Program-made: the position numbers and the translations under genes | Assembly (NCBI GenBank): GCA_002869925.2 | Contig: NEWT02000037.1 | Location: 241,231-305,230, forward strand | From: Nitrospira sp. CG24A | GTDB taxonomy: Bacteria > Nitrospirota > Nitrospiria > Nitrospirales > Nitrospiraceae | Direction of reading: 5' to 3' | DNA length: 64,000 bases | Notes under the pieces: model-generated | Seen by the model: only the letters and a program-made list of their open reading frames with translations | What the model was told of the DNA's origin: nothing | Databases searched by the model: none | Part shown: in pieces, positions 26,790 through 35,819 of the stretch | How positions within the stretch are numbered: position 1 is the stretch's first letter | Layout: each line of letters opens with the position of its first letter

Positions 26790-28193
26790 TTATCTCTTTG
26801 GCTGACGCACTTTGGGGACGGGTGTGGAATGGCGGAGTTGTTGGAGTAGACTTCCTGCTGCAGCAAGTCTGACGGCGATATCCGAGTCTTGCAAGGCTAT
26901 TTTGAGTAACGGCAGCACTGGAGCGCCGGTTGCACCTAGAGCCTTCGCTGCAAAAAGACGTGGTTGAGGCTGTTTGTCTTGCAGAAGGGCTTGCAAGATT
27001 GTTACGGCTTCTTTGTCAGCGGTTGCCCCCAGTGCATGGGCGGCCGCTGTTCGGATCGAGGGGTCCGGGTGTTTGGCCAAGTCTGCGACGAGCGCAATGG
27101 CCGATGTATCGCCCAACCTCAGCAATCCCTCTACCGCGCTGGCCCGTACCTGCATGCTGGCATCGCGCGTGAGCGCCTGCAGTAACGGGTGATTCTCTCG
27201 AATACCCAGCCGTCCGAGACTCTGGGCTGCAACGGCACGCACGCGCGCAATTTCGTCTCCGAGCGCATGGGTGAGCGGAGCCACACCACCGGCTTGTCCA
27301 TAGTCTCCCAAGGCGCCGGCGGCGAACGCGCGAACCGATGGTTCCGGATCGTACACGCCTTGGCTCAGGACCGACAGACTCGACGGGCGTTTCAACCGCC
27401 CTAAGACTCCCAAGGCTGCCATGCGGACATCGGGTTCGGGAAGTGTCGCTGCTCCGGTAATGTCGGTCAGCATGTCTTGTTTGCCGAGTCTGTACAGTGC
27501 CGCAGAGGCGAAGATGCCCTCTGGCCCGTCGTCTCTTCTTGCGACTTCGATGAGGTAGGGCATGATGTCGGTGACGTTGGCTTCACTGAGCGCGTTCATG
27601 GCAGCAATTCGCACAGGTGGCGTGGCATCGCTCAGCGCGCGTCGCAAAGGGCCAGACTTCCCCGCGAGTCCGGCTTTACCGATGGCGTCCGCGGCACGAG
27701 CCCGTACGAGGACCGACGCATCGAGGAGGCCATCTTCCAGGACGGCCTGTATGTCTGAGAGGCCGAGTTCCGCCAGGATCGTATAGGCCTCGATCCGCAC
27801 ATGTTCTTGCGGATCACGGACATGGCTGGTGAGAAAGCTGAGTGCCAAGGGGCCTAGCAGGGCCGGATCGTCCGGCTGACCCGTAGGAATAAGCCGCTGA
27901 TAGAGCGTAAAGGCTTCTTCTGGCCGCCCCAGCTTGAGTGCGCTCTGGAAGGCGAGGCGGATAAGCGGCTTGGATGCTGTGGTTTCTGGAGGAATCGAAT
28001 ACCAGAGTTGTAAGACGTGGTCGTATTCGGCGCGGTTGAATGCGGCTGTGGCCTCCTGTTCGAGAGCTGAGCCGGTCGGCGCCGTTGGTGCGGCTGCCAT
28101 AGCCGGTGGCAGGGTGACGACGATCGCTCCGAGGATGAGCAGTAGGAGGAGCAGCAGACGTGTGGTGGTGTCGCGACGAGCTCTCTCACACAC
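26790..28193 (-). CDS. Exported HEAT-repeat protein
   Basis: 467 residues from the GTG at 28193. The signal peptide has RARR, a leucine run and IVVTLPPAMAAAP. A helical N-terminal part (TPR-like, about 40-110) precedes at least ten HEAT repeats such as DPEPSVRAFAAGALGDYG and DASMQVRASAVEGLLRLG. The reading frame is open to an ATG at 28328, but that would overlap glgP and translate the repeat array C2 into an unlikely N-terminus, so the later GTG is preferred. The start is uncertain. It is probably a periplasmic scaffold, encoded with the coiled-coil membrane protein downstream. Confidence 0.8.
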   Translation of the reverse strand: MCERARRDTTTRLLLLLLLILGAIVVTLPPAMAAAPTAPTGSALEQEATAAFNRAEYDHVLQLWYSIPPETTASKPLIRLAFQSALKLGRPEEAFTLYQRLIPTGQPDDPALLGPLALSFLTSHVRDPQEHVRIEAYTILAELGLSDIQAVLEDGLLDASVLVRARAADAIGKAGLAGKSGPLRRALSDATPPVRIAAMNALSEANVTDIMPYLIEVARRDDGPEGIFASAALYRLGKQDMLTDITGAATLPEPDVRMAALGVLGRLKRPSSLSVLSQGVYDPEPSVRAFAAGALGDYGQAGGVAPLTHALGDEIARVRAVAAQSLGRLGIRENHPLLQALTRDASMQVRASAVEGLLRLGDTSAIALVADLAKHPDPSIRTAAAHALGATADKEAVTILQALLQDKQPQPRLFAAKALGATGAPVLPLLKIALQDSDIAVRLAAAGSLLQQLRHSTPVPKVRQPKR

Positions 28194-28280
28194 GTGAAAG
28201 GTGAAACGTGAAAGGTGAAATGTATAACGACTGCGTCCATTCCCGCTGTCACGTTTCACGTCTAACGTTTCACGTCTCAC
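28193..28280. repeat. GTGAAA/TTTCAC inverted array C2
   Basis: Left units (GTGAAAGGTGAAACGTGAAA and so on) and right units (TCACGTTTCACG, ACGTTTCACGTCTCACG) can pair across a short spacer. It lies between glgP and the HEAT gene downstream and abuts the GTG start of the latter. Confidence 0.8.
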
Positions 28281-28290
28281 GAATCGCTGG

Positions 28291-30450
28291 TTACCATGTC
28301 GAGGGCGCGATGACCATGGCGGGCGCATACATTGTATCCACGTACTCCTTGACCATCCGTTTGGTGCAGAAGCGGGGGGCGTTGGTCCGAAGACTTTCCT
28401 TCATGAGCTGTAACCAGCCACGAGGGATTCCGTCGAGGTCTCGCTGATAGTAGAGGGGAACGGCTTCTTGCTCCAACATGCGGTAGAGCTGTTGGGCGTC
28501 GTGCTCGTCCTGGGCCTGAGTATCCTGGTTTCCGACCAAGGGGTCAATGCCCCACCCGTTGGCCCCGTTGTAGCCTTCTTTCCACCATCCATCAAGGACG
28601 CTCAGGTTCATGACGCCGTTGAGCGCGGCTTTTTGTCCGCTCGTTCCGCTCGCCTCCAAGGGAAAACGCGGGGTGTTGAGCCAAATGTCGACGCCTTGGA
28701 CGAGAAACTTCGCCATGTGCATATCGTAATTTTCCAGGAACGCAACATGGCCACCCAACTTGTGATCGTCGCAAAAGCTCAACACTTCATGAATGAAATA
28801 GCGGCCTGGTTCATCTGCCGGGTGGGCCTTGCCGGCAAAAATCAATTGGACGGGGCGCCATTGGTTATGGAGCAACCGTTTAACCCGTTCGAGATCGCGG
28901 AACAGCAAGGTCGCCCTCTTGTAGGTGGCAAAGCGCCTGGCGAAGCCGATGGTGAGCGCTTCGGGATCGAGCAGTGTGCCTCGCGTGATGACCTGCGAGG
29001 CTTGGAGATGCCCCTGCATCCAGCCGCTCCTGGCACGTTCTCGGATAAAGCTCATGAGCTTGCGTTTCATGGTTTGGCGCACGGCCCAGAGTTCCTGGTC
29101 GGGAATATCCGAAACTCGTTGCCACATGGCCGTTTCGTCGCACTTCTCCGCCCATTCGGGGCCGAGATATTTGCCATATAATTGGTTGAGTTCCGGTGCA
29201 ATCCATGTCGGTGCGTGGATACCGTTGGTGACGCTCCGGATTGGGATTTGCTCAATCGGGAGACCTGGCCATAGATGGCGCCACATCTCTCGCGAGACCT
29301 GCCCATGTTCGCGACTGACCCCGTTCACATGGGCGGCCAGCCGGATGGCGAGTGCCGTCATATTGAAGCCGTGCCCCTGGGATTCGGGGGTATCTCCCAG
29401 GCGAAGAAAATCTTCACGCGAGAGGCTCAACTGCTCCCAATAGCCGGCAAAGTAGCGATCCATGAGGTGATGGGGAAATACATCGTGGCCAGCCGGCACC
29501 GGTGTATGGGTGGTAAACACCGTGCGTTGCCGGACCATTTCACAGGCGTCTGCGTGCGTCGATCCCTTCTGGATCAATTCGCGAATGCGCTCCAATGTGA
29601 GGAAGGCGGAGTGGCCCTCATTCGCATGCCAGACCGTTGGGGCAATGCCCAAGGCACGAAGCATACGGACACCGCCGATACCCAACAAATATTCCTGACA
29701 GAGGCGCATCTCCTGGTCGCCGCCATAGAGTCGGGCTGACAGTGCTCGATTTTCAGGACTGTTCTCGGGGACGTCTGTATCGATGAGATAGAGGGTCACC
29801 CGCCCGACGAGGACTTTCCAGACCGCTGCCGCCACGATCCGGCTGCCGATTTCGACCGTCAGCCTGCACGGGTCACCTGATGGGGTGAGGGCCGGATGAA
29901 TCGGCGACTCTGCTTGATTGAAGGGGGCGTAGGCTGCTTCCTGCCAGCCCTCTGGCGTGATCCGTTGCCGGAAATATCCTTGCGGGTACATGAATCCCAC
30001 TCCCACGAGGGGCACACCGAGATCGCTGGCTTCCTTGCAATGGTCTCCGGCGAGAATACCCAGACCCCCGCTATAGATGGGAATGGACCGATGCAGACCA
30101 AATTCAGCAGAAAAATAGGCGATGATGGGAGATTTCAAATCGCTGTGCTGTGTTTTAAACCAACTGTGTCCGTTCTGACGATACTCGTCGAACATCTTGA
30201 GGGCGGCAGAATAGAGCCGCACATACGAGGGGTCTTCGGCAAGATGCGTGAGTCGGTCCGGCCTGACTTTGGCCAGTAGTTCGACAGGGTTGTGATGGGT
30301 TAATACCCAGAGGGTCGGATCGATGTGTTCGAACAGCCGGCGAGCCTCCGGAGTCCAACTCCACCAAAGATTCATTGCTAATTCCTTGAGACGTGAGAGC
30401 CCGGATGGAATAGCTTGTGGCCATGTATCTGCTGTCTGAGGGATATCCAC
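28291..30450 (-). CDS. glgP: Glycogen/alpha-glucan phosphorylase
   Basis: 719 residues, the short alpha-glucan phosphorylase type (Thermotoga-like) rather than the 800-plus residue classical form. It releases glucose 1-phosphate from glycogen or maltodextrin. The pyridoxal-phosphate lysine is K607 in EASGTSGQKAALNGVMN, with DGWWKEGYNGANGW after it. The N-terminal region has PIIAYFSAEFGLHRSIPIYSGGLGILAGDH and VFTTHTPVPAGHDVFP. Upstream is array C3, and the gene before it is a hypothetical on the same strand. No other glycogen genes are in the window. Confidence 0.93.
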   Translation of the reverse strand: MDIPQTADTWPQAIPSGLSRLKELAMNLWWSWTPEARRLFEHIDPTLWVLTHHNPVELLAKVRPDRLTHLAEDPSYVRLYSAALKMFDEYRQNGHSWFKTQHSDLKSPIIAYFSAEFGLHRSIPIYSGGLGILAGDHCKEASDLGVPLVGVGFMYPQGYFRQRITPEGWQEAAYAPFNQAESPIHPALTPSGDPCRLTVEIGSRIVAAAVWKVLVGRVTLYLIDTDVPENSPENRALSARLYGGDQEMRLCQEYLLGIGGVRMLRALGIAPTVWHANEGHSAFLTLERIRELIQKGSTHADACEMVRQRTVFTTHTPVPAGHDVFPHHLMDRYFAGYWEQLSLSREDFLRLGDTPESQGHGFNMTALAIRLAAHVNGVSREHGQVSREMWRHLWPGLPIEQIPIRSVTNGIHAPTWIAPELNQLYGKYLGPEWAEKCDETAMWQRVSDIPDQELWAVRQTMKRKLMSFIRERARSGWMQGHLQASQVITRGTLLDPEALTIGFARRFATYKRATLLFRDLERVKRLLHNQWRPVQLIFAGKAHPADEPGRYFIHEVLSFCDDHKLGGHVAFLENYDMHMAKFLVQGVDIWLNTPRFPLEASGTSGQKAALNGVMNLSVLDGWWKEGYNGANGWGIDPLVGNQDTQAQDEHDAQQLYRMLEQEAVPLYYQRDLDGIPRGWLQLMKESLRTNAPRFCTKRMVKEYVDTMYAPAMVIAPSTW

Positions 30451-30467
30451 TTAACCTCCTCTAATGC

Positions 30468-30555
30468 GTTAAACGTGAAACGGTAGACGTAAAATGTTTC
30501 AGAGGACGAGGACTCGGTGGTCCTACGTTTCACCTTTCACGTCTTACCTTTTACG
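30468..30555. repeat. GTGAAA/TTTCAC inverted array C3
   Basis: Left GTTAAACGTGAAACGGTAGA and right CCTACGTTTCACCTTTCACG stretches pair across a short GC-rich centre (GAGGACGAGGACTCGGTGGTCC region). It lies between the hypothetical gene and glgP. Confidence 0.75.
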
Positions 30556-30569
30556 ATTGTTGAGAGCGA

Positions 30570-31433
30570 TTAGGCGTGACCGGCCTTATGCCAGGTTGTC
30601 CATTCGTCCGAGAATGCCACGGAAGCATATCGTTCGCCAAGTATTTTCGCCACTCGGTTCATCAGTTTGGCGATTCGTTGGATATCTTCTGGAGGAAGAT
30701 CTTGTCGAAATCGAGGGTGTAGCCCCCACCTGGTTTCCACTTCTTCATCGGCGACAGTCGACATCACGCTCACCAATGTAATCTCAGCCCCCGTCGGACC
30801 TTGAGGCTCTGGTACCGGGGTGAGTTGTGGCGGCGCGGACGGCAGGTGGGTTGCCACGGATGTGGCGGCCCCGACTGCGGCAACCGGAGGGGGATCTCCG
30901 GCCAGAATGGCCTTGATGGCCGGGATCACGGCGCTCGCACAGAGCGATGCGGCGGAGGACACCTGCGCATTTCCTGCGATTCCCATCGAGTCGGCGACGC
31001 GTCCACCAAAGTCTTTCAACATTTCGTCCCTCACGGGATTCTGCTCGGTGACGAGGAACCGGTACCGCTCATAGGTTTGCCGACTCTCCGCCACCGCTGC
31101 ACCGACGGTGAGCATTACTTCTGTTTGGTCGGCGCCTGAACCGAATGCCGGCTCCAGGACGTTTTTCAATTGCACGGTGACCGCGTCTTCGAGACTATCC
31201 ATGAATTGAGGCTGTGTTTTGATCGGCAGGTACAACGCGGAGAGTCGGTCGGTCAAATTAAACATGACCTTGAGAAACTCAAGGTAGATATCCCACTCAT
31301 CGTGTCGTTTCAATTTCAGCGCCCGCTCCGGGGCGTTCCGTTTCATGACGGTCACGGATTCGCCTGCGACGGCCAGTAAGAGTTCGGCGAGTTGGCGAAG
31401 TCGCAGTTGGTGTTGCTGGTTGGTAGTTGCCAT
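30570..31433 (-). CDS. Conserved hypothetical protein
   Basis: 287 residues, mostly helical. The N-terminal 180 residues are rich in charged helices. A Pro/Ala/Val-rich linker (about 180-215) precedes a C-terminal helical part. No motif is recognised. The gene is probably cotranscribed with glgP, 120 bp downstream, but the link is unproven. Repeat A4 begins 14 bp upstream of its start. Confidence 0.65.
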   Translation of the reverse strand: MATTNQQHQLRLRQLAELLLAVAGESVTVMKRNAPERALKLKRHDEWDIYLEFLKVMFNLTDRLSALYLPIKTQPQFMDSLEDAVTVQLKNVLEPAFGSGADQTEVMLTVGAAVAESRQTYERYRFLVTEQNPVRDEMLKDFGGRVADSMGIAGNAQVSSAASLCASAVIPAIKAILAGDPPPVAAVGAATSVATHLPSAPPQLTPVPEPQGPTGAEITLVSVMSTVADEEVETRWGLHPRFRQDLPPEDIQRIAKLMNRVAKILGERYASVAFSDEWTTWHKAGHA

Positions 31434-31446
31434 AGAGTTCTCCTAT

Positions 31447-31568
31447 CAGGATGCTGAAAAAGACCGCCAGCATCGTTCTCGCATCGTTCAGAGGCTCAAC
31501 GTACCGAAGCGTACGCCTCGCCTCCTCGCTCGCTGCGGCCTTGCGGAACGGCCATTTTGAGCATCCTG
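31447..31568. repeat. Repeat element A4
   Basis: CAGGATGCTGAAAAAGACCG on the left and GGCCATTTTGAGCATCCTG on the right, with the inner ACGTACCGAAGCGTACG segment. It lies upstream of the minus-strand hypothetical gene and not at a stop codon. Confidence 0.85.
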
Positions 31569-31748
31569 AAGCGATTGGAACATCAGCGCCATTCTGGAAA
31601 ATCCCACGGTGCTTTGGTAAATGCACCGAGTTTTTCCGGCGTATGTTGGTTCGTCCGGGATTATAACGGAGATGCGCTCGGCGATCAAAGAAACAGTTTC
31701 ATCAATTGCTTGTCGGGATGGCACCTCGCAGGTACGATTGCAATAAGC
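31569..31748. other. Spacer between two A elements, no recognised gene
   Basis: About 180 bases between A4 and the truncated A5. A short minus-strand frame (from about 31730) reads PSRQAIDETVSLIAERIS but runs straight into A4 and matches nothing I know. It may be the remnant of a displaced gene. This is where the N-terminal half of purL should be. Confidence 0.4.
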
Positions 31749-31827
31749 GGAATACTGAAAAAGACCGCCAGCATCGTTCTCGCCTCGAAAGCATCCTCAA
31801 CGTAGCCCAGAGGCTACGCCTCCGGTG
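31749..31827. repeat. Truncated repeat element A5 at the purL break
   Basis: Matches the left half of family A (GGAATACTGAAAAAGACCG to GTAGCCCAGAGGCTACGCC and TCCGGTG) and then stops. The right half is missing and purL coding sequence follows at once. The GTG used as the first possible start of the purL fragment (31825) is made of element bases. Confidence 0.8.
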
Positions 31828-33051
31828 GGGCGAGTTACGGGCGATGGAATTCTCAGGGTGAAAGATCAGGGCCAGGTGGTGGCAGAGATTCCGGCGAAGT
31901 CGCTGGCCGATGATGGCCCACGCTACGAGCGGCCCTACTCGCCGCCGGGTTATCAGGACATGCTGACCAACTTGAACTACGATGCGCTACCCGATGTGAA
32001 GGATGCGAGTGCGGCGCTGTTGTCCCTGTTGGAGTCGCCAACCATTGCGAGCAAGCGCTGGGTCTATGAGCAGTACGACCATATGGTGCGGACTAACACG
32101 ATGGTCCGGCCAGGTTCCGATGCTGCGGTGGTTCGGATCAAGGGGACGAATAAAGCCCTTGCGATGACGGTGGATTGTAATAGCCGCTATTGCCTGCTGC
32201 ATCCGTATGAAGGGGCTCGTCTTGCTGTGGCCGAGGCGGCGAGGAATCTGATCTGCTCCGGTGCAGAGCCGATCGGGCTGACGGACTGCTTGAACTTCGG
32301 CAACCCTGAGCGTCCTGAAATCATGTGGCAGTTTGTCTTAGCGATCGAGGGGATGAAAGATGCCTGTGAGTATTTCAAGATTCCCATCGTCAGCGGTAAC
32401 GTAAGTTTCTACAATGAGACGAACGGTCTCTCGATTTATCCCACTCCGATGTTGGGGATGGTCGGGCTGATCGATTCGGCTGATAAGACGATGACGCAGT
32501 GGTTCAAGCAGGACGGCGACGTGATTCTGCTCTTAGGTAAGACGAAAGAAGACCTAGGTGGTAGCGAGTACCTGAAAGTGCACCACCATCGAGAACAGGG
32601 ATCACCACCGTTTCTGAGTGTAGAGGCAGAGAAGGTGCTCCATAATTTTATACTGAAAGTAGTACATGATGGATCTGTGCAATCAGCGCATGATTGCTCG
32701 GATGGTGGGCTCTCTATTGCGTTGGCTGAATGTTGTATTTCTGCCCCGGACACTAGGCGAGGGGCTGTGGTAAAGTTGACTCTCGATACCTTGCGGCTGG
32801 ATGCCCTCCTGTTCGGCGAAAGCCAATCGCGGGTCATTCTTTCGGTAAAGCCAGGGATGGTGGACAGGGTATTAAATAGTGCTTGGGACTCAGGTATTCC
32901 AGCGATGAAAATTGGGACCGTGGGCGGAGACCGTTTCGTTATTGATGTGGAGGAGGGGCAATGGAGCGAAGGTTGCCATATCGATCTCCCTATCGGTCAA
33001 CTGTACGACCGGTGGGCCTTTTCGATTGAACGCACGCTGAGCCAAACGTAA
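31825..33051 (+). pseudogene. purL: PurL, C-terminal half only
   Basis: The frame encodes 408 residues matching the second half of phosphoribosylformylglycinamidine synthase II (usual length about 740). It starts at DGILRVKDQGQVVAEIPAKS, which lies in the middle of the family, and continues with QYDHMVRTNTMVRPGSDAAV, TVDCNSRYC, NLICSGAEPIGLTDCLNFGNP, SGNVSFYNE and AHDCSDGGLS. The first ATP/FGAR-binding AIRS half is absent, and element A5 sits exactly at the break. Without the N-terminal half the enzyme cannot be active on its own. Either a deletion between repeats occurred and purL is supplied elsewhere, or the assembly was joined wrongly at the repeat. purF follows directly. Confidence 0.88.
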
Positions 33052-33146
33052 AACGTGAGACGTCAAAAGTGAAACGTGAAACCATAAATAAGAAAACTGC
33101 GAAAGAACTTCCCATCGTTTCACCGTTCACCGTTCACCTTTCACAT
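33044..33146. repeat. GTGAAA/TTTCAC inverted array C4 covering the purF start
   Basis: Left AAACGTGAGACGTCAAAAGT and GAAACGTGAAACC, right CGTTTCACCGTTCACCGTTC and ACCTTTCACAT. It overlaps the last codons of the purL fragment and the first 26 codons of purF. Confidence 0.8.
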
Positions 33147-34556
33147 AAGAGCCCAGACAAGTTCCACGACGAGTGTGCCGTCTTCGGCATATACGGCCAT
33201 AAGGAAGCGGCAAACCTCACCTATCTTGGGTTGTATGCCCTACAGCATCGCGGGCAAGAAGCCTCCGGTATCGTTTCGGGCGATGGCTCACAGTTTTACG
33301 TTCATAAGGGGAAGGGGCTTGTTGCGGATATTTATAATCCCCAGGCGCTCGATCAATTAATCGGTTCAATGGCGATCGGTCACAATCGTTACTCCACCGC
33401 CGGAGGGAACGATCTGAAGAACGTCCAGCCGTTCTCGGTCAACTTTGCGTTCGGAAATCTGGCGCTCGCTCATAATGGCAATCTCATCAATGCTCAAGTG
33501 TTGCGTCATGAGCTTGAAGCGTACGGCGCTATCTTTCAATCCACCTCAGACAGCGAAGTCGTCATCCATCTGATCGCTCATTCGCGGGCCGATACGTTAT
33601 TGGCACGCATCATCGATGCGTTGAGCCAAGTCCGAGGGGCATTTTCGATTGTTTTACAGACAGATGATGGGATCATTGCAGTTCGTGACCCCCATGGGTT
33701 CCGGCCCCTCTGTCTCGGCCGGTTGGGCGACACCTACTTGGTAGCCTCAGAAACTTGCGCCTTCGATCTGCTCGGTGCCGAAGTGGTGCGTGAAATCGAG
33801 CCAGGGGAGTTGGTTCTACTGAATGACAAGGGTGTGACGAGTTATAAGCCGTTTGCTCCGGTCAATCCCGCTATGTGTGTGTTCGAGTATGTCTACTTTT
33901 CGAGACCGGACAGCAAGATCTTCGGCGCCAACGCGGTGTATGGCACGCGCAAGGCCTTGGGTCGGCAACTAGCGAAGGAATCGTCGGTGCCGGCGGATAT
34001 CGTCATTCCTGTACCGGACTCTGGGGTGCCTGCTTCGCTTGGCTATGCCGAAGGAGCGGGGATTCCATTTGAACTTGGGCTGATTCGAAATCACTATGTC
34101 GGCCGCACCTTCATTGAACCGGAACAATCGATCCGCCACTTTGGCGTAAAAGTGAAGCTCAATGCTGTGCCTGAGGTGTTGGAGGGAAAGCGTGTTGTCG
34201 TAGTCGATGATTCGCTAGTGCGGGGTACGACGAGCCGTAAAATTGTGAAGATGCTTCGTAATGCCGGAGCCAAAGAAGTGCATATGCGCATCAGTTCGCC
34301 GCCGATTATCTCACCCTGTTTCTACGGCATCGATACGCCTACCAAGAAGGAACTTATCGCTTCCAACCACACGACCGAAGAGATTAGGAAGTACATCACG
34401 GCTGATAGCCTTGCCTACTTGAGTCTCGATGGCATGCTGAACGCCTCTCCTGGTAGACCTGACCAGTATTGCAACGCCTGCTTTACGGAACGCTACCCCA
34501 TCCCCTTGACTCGCGCTGAGGAGTGGCAGCTTGGCCTCTTCGAACCATCCGTCTAG
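33069..34556 (+). CDS. purF: Amidophosphoribosyltransferase PurF
   Basis: 495-residue first enzyme of purine synthesis, forming phosphoribosylamine from PRPP and glutamine. The N-terminal nucleophile is C36 in the segment [19 protein letters not shown], so a propeptide of 35 residues must be cleaved. The glutaminase part has [11 protein letters not shown] and AHNGNLIN, and the PRTase part has [21 protein letters not shown]. The C-terminus includes the cysteines that bind an iron-sulfur cluster in the long PurF type ([15 protein letters not shown]). No ATG, GTG or TTG occurs in frame between the GTG at 33069 and C36, so the start codon lies in repeat array C4. The TAG stop joins element A6. 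Confidence 0.95.
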   Translation: MKRETINKKTAKELPIVSPFTVHLSHKSPDKFHDECAVFGIYGHKEAANLTYLGLYALQHRGQEASGIVSGDGSQFYVHKGKGLVADIYNPQALDQLIGSMAIGHNRYSTAGGNDLKNVQPFSVNFAFGNLALAHNGNLINAQVLRHELEAYGAIFQSTSDSEVVIHLIAHSRADTLLARIIDALSQVRGAFSIVLQTDDGIIAVRDPHGFRPLCLGRLGDTYLVASETCAFDLLGAEVVREIEPGELVLLNDKGVTSYKPFAPVNPAMCVFEYVYFSRPDSKIFGANAVYGTRKALGRQLAKESSVPADIVIPVPDSGVPASLGYAEGAGIPFELGLIRNHYVGRTFIEPEQSIRHFGVKVKLNAVPEVLEGKRVVVVDDSLVRGTTSRKIVKMLRNAGAKEVHMRISSPPIISPCFYGIDTPTKKELIASNHTTEEIRKYITADSLAYLSLDGMLNASPGRPDQYCNACFTERYPIPLTRAEEWQLGLFEPSV

Positions 34557-34682
34557 CAGGCTGCTGAAAAAGTCCGCCAGCTTCGTTCTCAGCTCGCAAG
34601 AATCCTCAACGTACCCCTGAGGGTACGCCTGCGGTTCTTGCTCCGCCTGCGGCCTCGCTGGACTAACTTTTTGAGCAGCCTG
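34556..34682. repeat. Repeat element A6 at the purF stop codon
   Basis: Begins with the G of the purF TAG (GCAGGCTGCTGAAAAAGTCC) and ends with CTTTTTGAGCAGCCTG. The centre has GTACCCCTGAGGGTAC. It is a strong A-tract/T-tract hairpin in terminator position. Confidence 0.88.
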
Positions 34683-34865
34683 TTTCCATTCTCGCCATCT
34701 CATTGTGACTCACTCGGGTACTGTGGCGACTGAGAGGGGTTGTGCTGCCATTGCCCCTGAAAAAAACTGCATGGTAGGATAGCGCGTCAGGAAGTGCTAA
34801 GTGATGAGTATTGAGCTGGATTGATAGGTTCTTCACTCAGGACTTTTTAAGCAATAGAGACTGCG

Positions 34866-35399
34866 ATGAAACGAATAATCTTTGCTCTTGGCGCGTTGCT
34901 GATTCCTGTTCTTGCAGCCCACATGGTCCTTGCTGCAGGGCTATTCAAGGTGGGCGAGAAGGCACCGTCGTTTGCGTTGACTGCCATCACCGGTGAGCCT
35001 ATCGGGCTGGATACCTATAAAGGGAAGGTCGTGGTACTCGGACTGTTTCACATCTGCGACCCTTGTATGGTACAGGGATCGGCACTCCAAAAAGTTTCTG
35101 AAATGACGAAAGGAAAAGACGTGGCAGTGGTCGGCGTTAATTCTTCCGGCGATTCCAAGAAGAATGTCAGCGAGTTTTTGTCGGCCTTTCCAGTGGAGGT
35201 CACCTATCCATACCTGCTCGATCCAAGCAAGGTGACGGACAAATTATACGGCGGAGGGAAGTTTATTCCCAACGTGTATGTGATTGATCAGCAGGGTGTG
35301 ATTAGGTGGCAGCGTGTCGGCAATATGGACCTGGCCGGTGAGGAGGCAATTGTGGCAGAAGTTGAGAAACTGTTGGCTGGTGGACATAGTAAGATGTAG
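34866..35399 (+). CDS. Exported thioredoxin-like (TlpA/ResA type) protein
   Basis: 177 residues with an N-terminal signal peptide (KRIIFALGALLIPVLAAHMVLAAG). The domain starts GEKAPSFALTAITGE, and the active site is CDPC (C64, C67) in LGLFHICDPCMVQ. A cis-proline segment KFIPNVYVIDQQGVIRW follows. The family reduces or exchanges disulphides in the periplasm, often for cytochrome c or as peroxiredoxin-like AhpC/TSA relatives. The CDPC variant instead of WCxPC suggests a somewhat different redox potential, which is inference. Followed by element B3. Confidence 0.85.
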   Translation: MKRIIFALGALLIPVLAAHMVLAAGLFKVGEKAPSFALTAITGEPIGLDTYKGKVVVLGLFHICDPCMVQGSALQKVSEMTKGKDVAVVGVNSSGDSKKNVSEFLSAFPVEVTYPYLLDPSKVTDKLYGGGKFIPNVYVIDQQGVIRWQRVGNMDLAGEEAIVAEVEKLLAGGHSKM

Positions 35400-35402
35400 G
35401 AA

Positions 35403-35495
35403 GCGGGGAGGCAGGGCCTCTCCCTGCTCGCAGACTGCGCACGATTAGCATGTGCTCGGTTGATGCGCGCAATCGGAGAAACCCCGCCTCCCCGC
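35403..35495. repeat. Repeat element B3 (divergent arms)
   Basis: Arms GCGGGGAGGC and GCCTCCCCGC are exact complements and unlike those of the other B copies. The core (CTGCTCGCAGACTGCGCACG and TGTGCTCGGTTGATGCGCGC) is clearly the same. It begins 4 bp after the TlpA-like stop. Confidence 0.8.
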
Positions 35496-35535
35496 TTAGA
35501 AGCCAACCGACTCCGTGAGAGAGGGGAAAAAGACG

Positions 35536-35775
35536 ATGGATGAAATGGAAGAGGGGAAGCAAAAGTTTTTGGAAGTGGTGAAGGGGACTGATGCGGCTGT
35601 GCAGGTTGTTATCCCTGTGACGCCGTCTAATAGCATGTTTCTGATTTCGCTCACGAAGGGACCGAATCGAAAATTTATTACAGTCTCGGAAGACGACATC
35701 ATCGACTTGCCCAACGAAGCCAGCATTCTGGCTAAAGTGACAAAAACCGTCAAAGATGCCGTCTCCGCACTGTGA
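35536..35775 (+). CDS. Small hypothetical protein
   Basis: 79 residues from the ATG at 35536, which follows GAGGGGAAAA. An earlier in-frame start at 35515 would overlap the ribosome-binding site. Central strand pattern VQVVIPVTPSNSMFLISLTKG, then a helical end (ASILAKVTKTVKDAVSAL). I recognise no family. Confidence 0.65.
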   Translation: MDEMEEGKQKFLEVVKGTDAAVQVVIPVTPSNSMFLISLTKGPNRKFITVSEDDIIDLPNEASILAKVTKTVKDAVSAL

Positions 35776-35819
35776 TCCACCCGTGCCATACGCTATCAGC
35801 TATAACCATCGGCTCTATT

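Noticed and set aside
28468-29181. 237-codon plus-strand frame opposite glgP
   Set aside because: Antisense shadow of a clear phosphorylase gene, without motif or start signal.
31488-31724. Small minus-strand gene between A4 and A5
   Set aside because: The frame runs into the repeat and matches nothing; kept only as spacer with a possible remnant.
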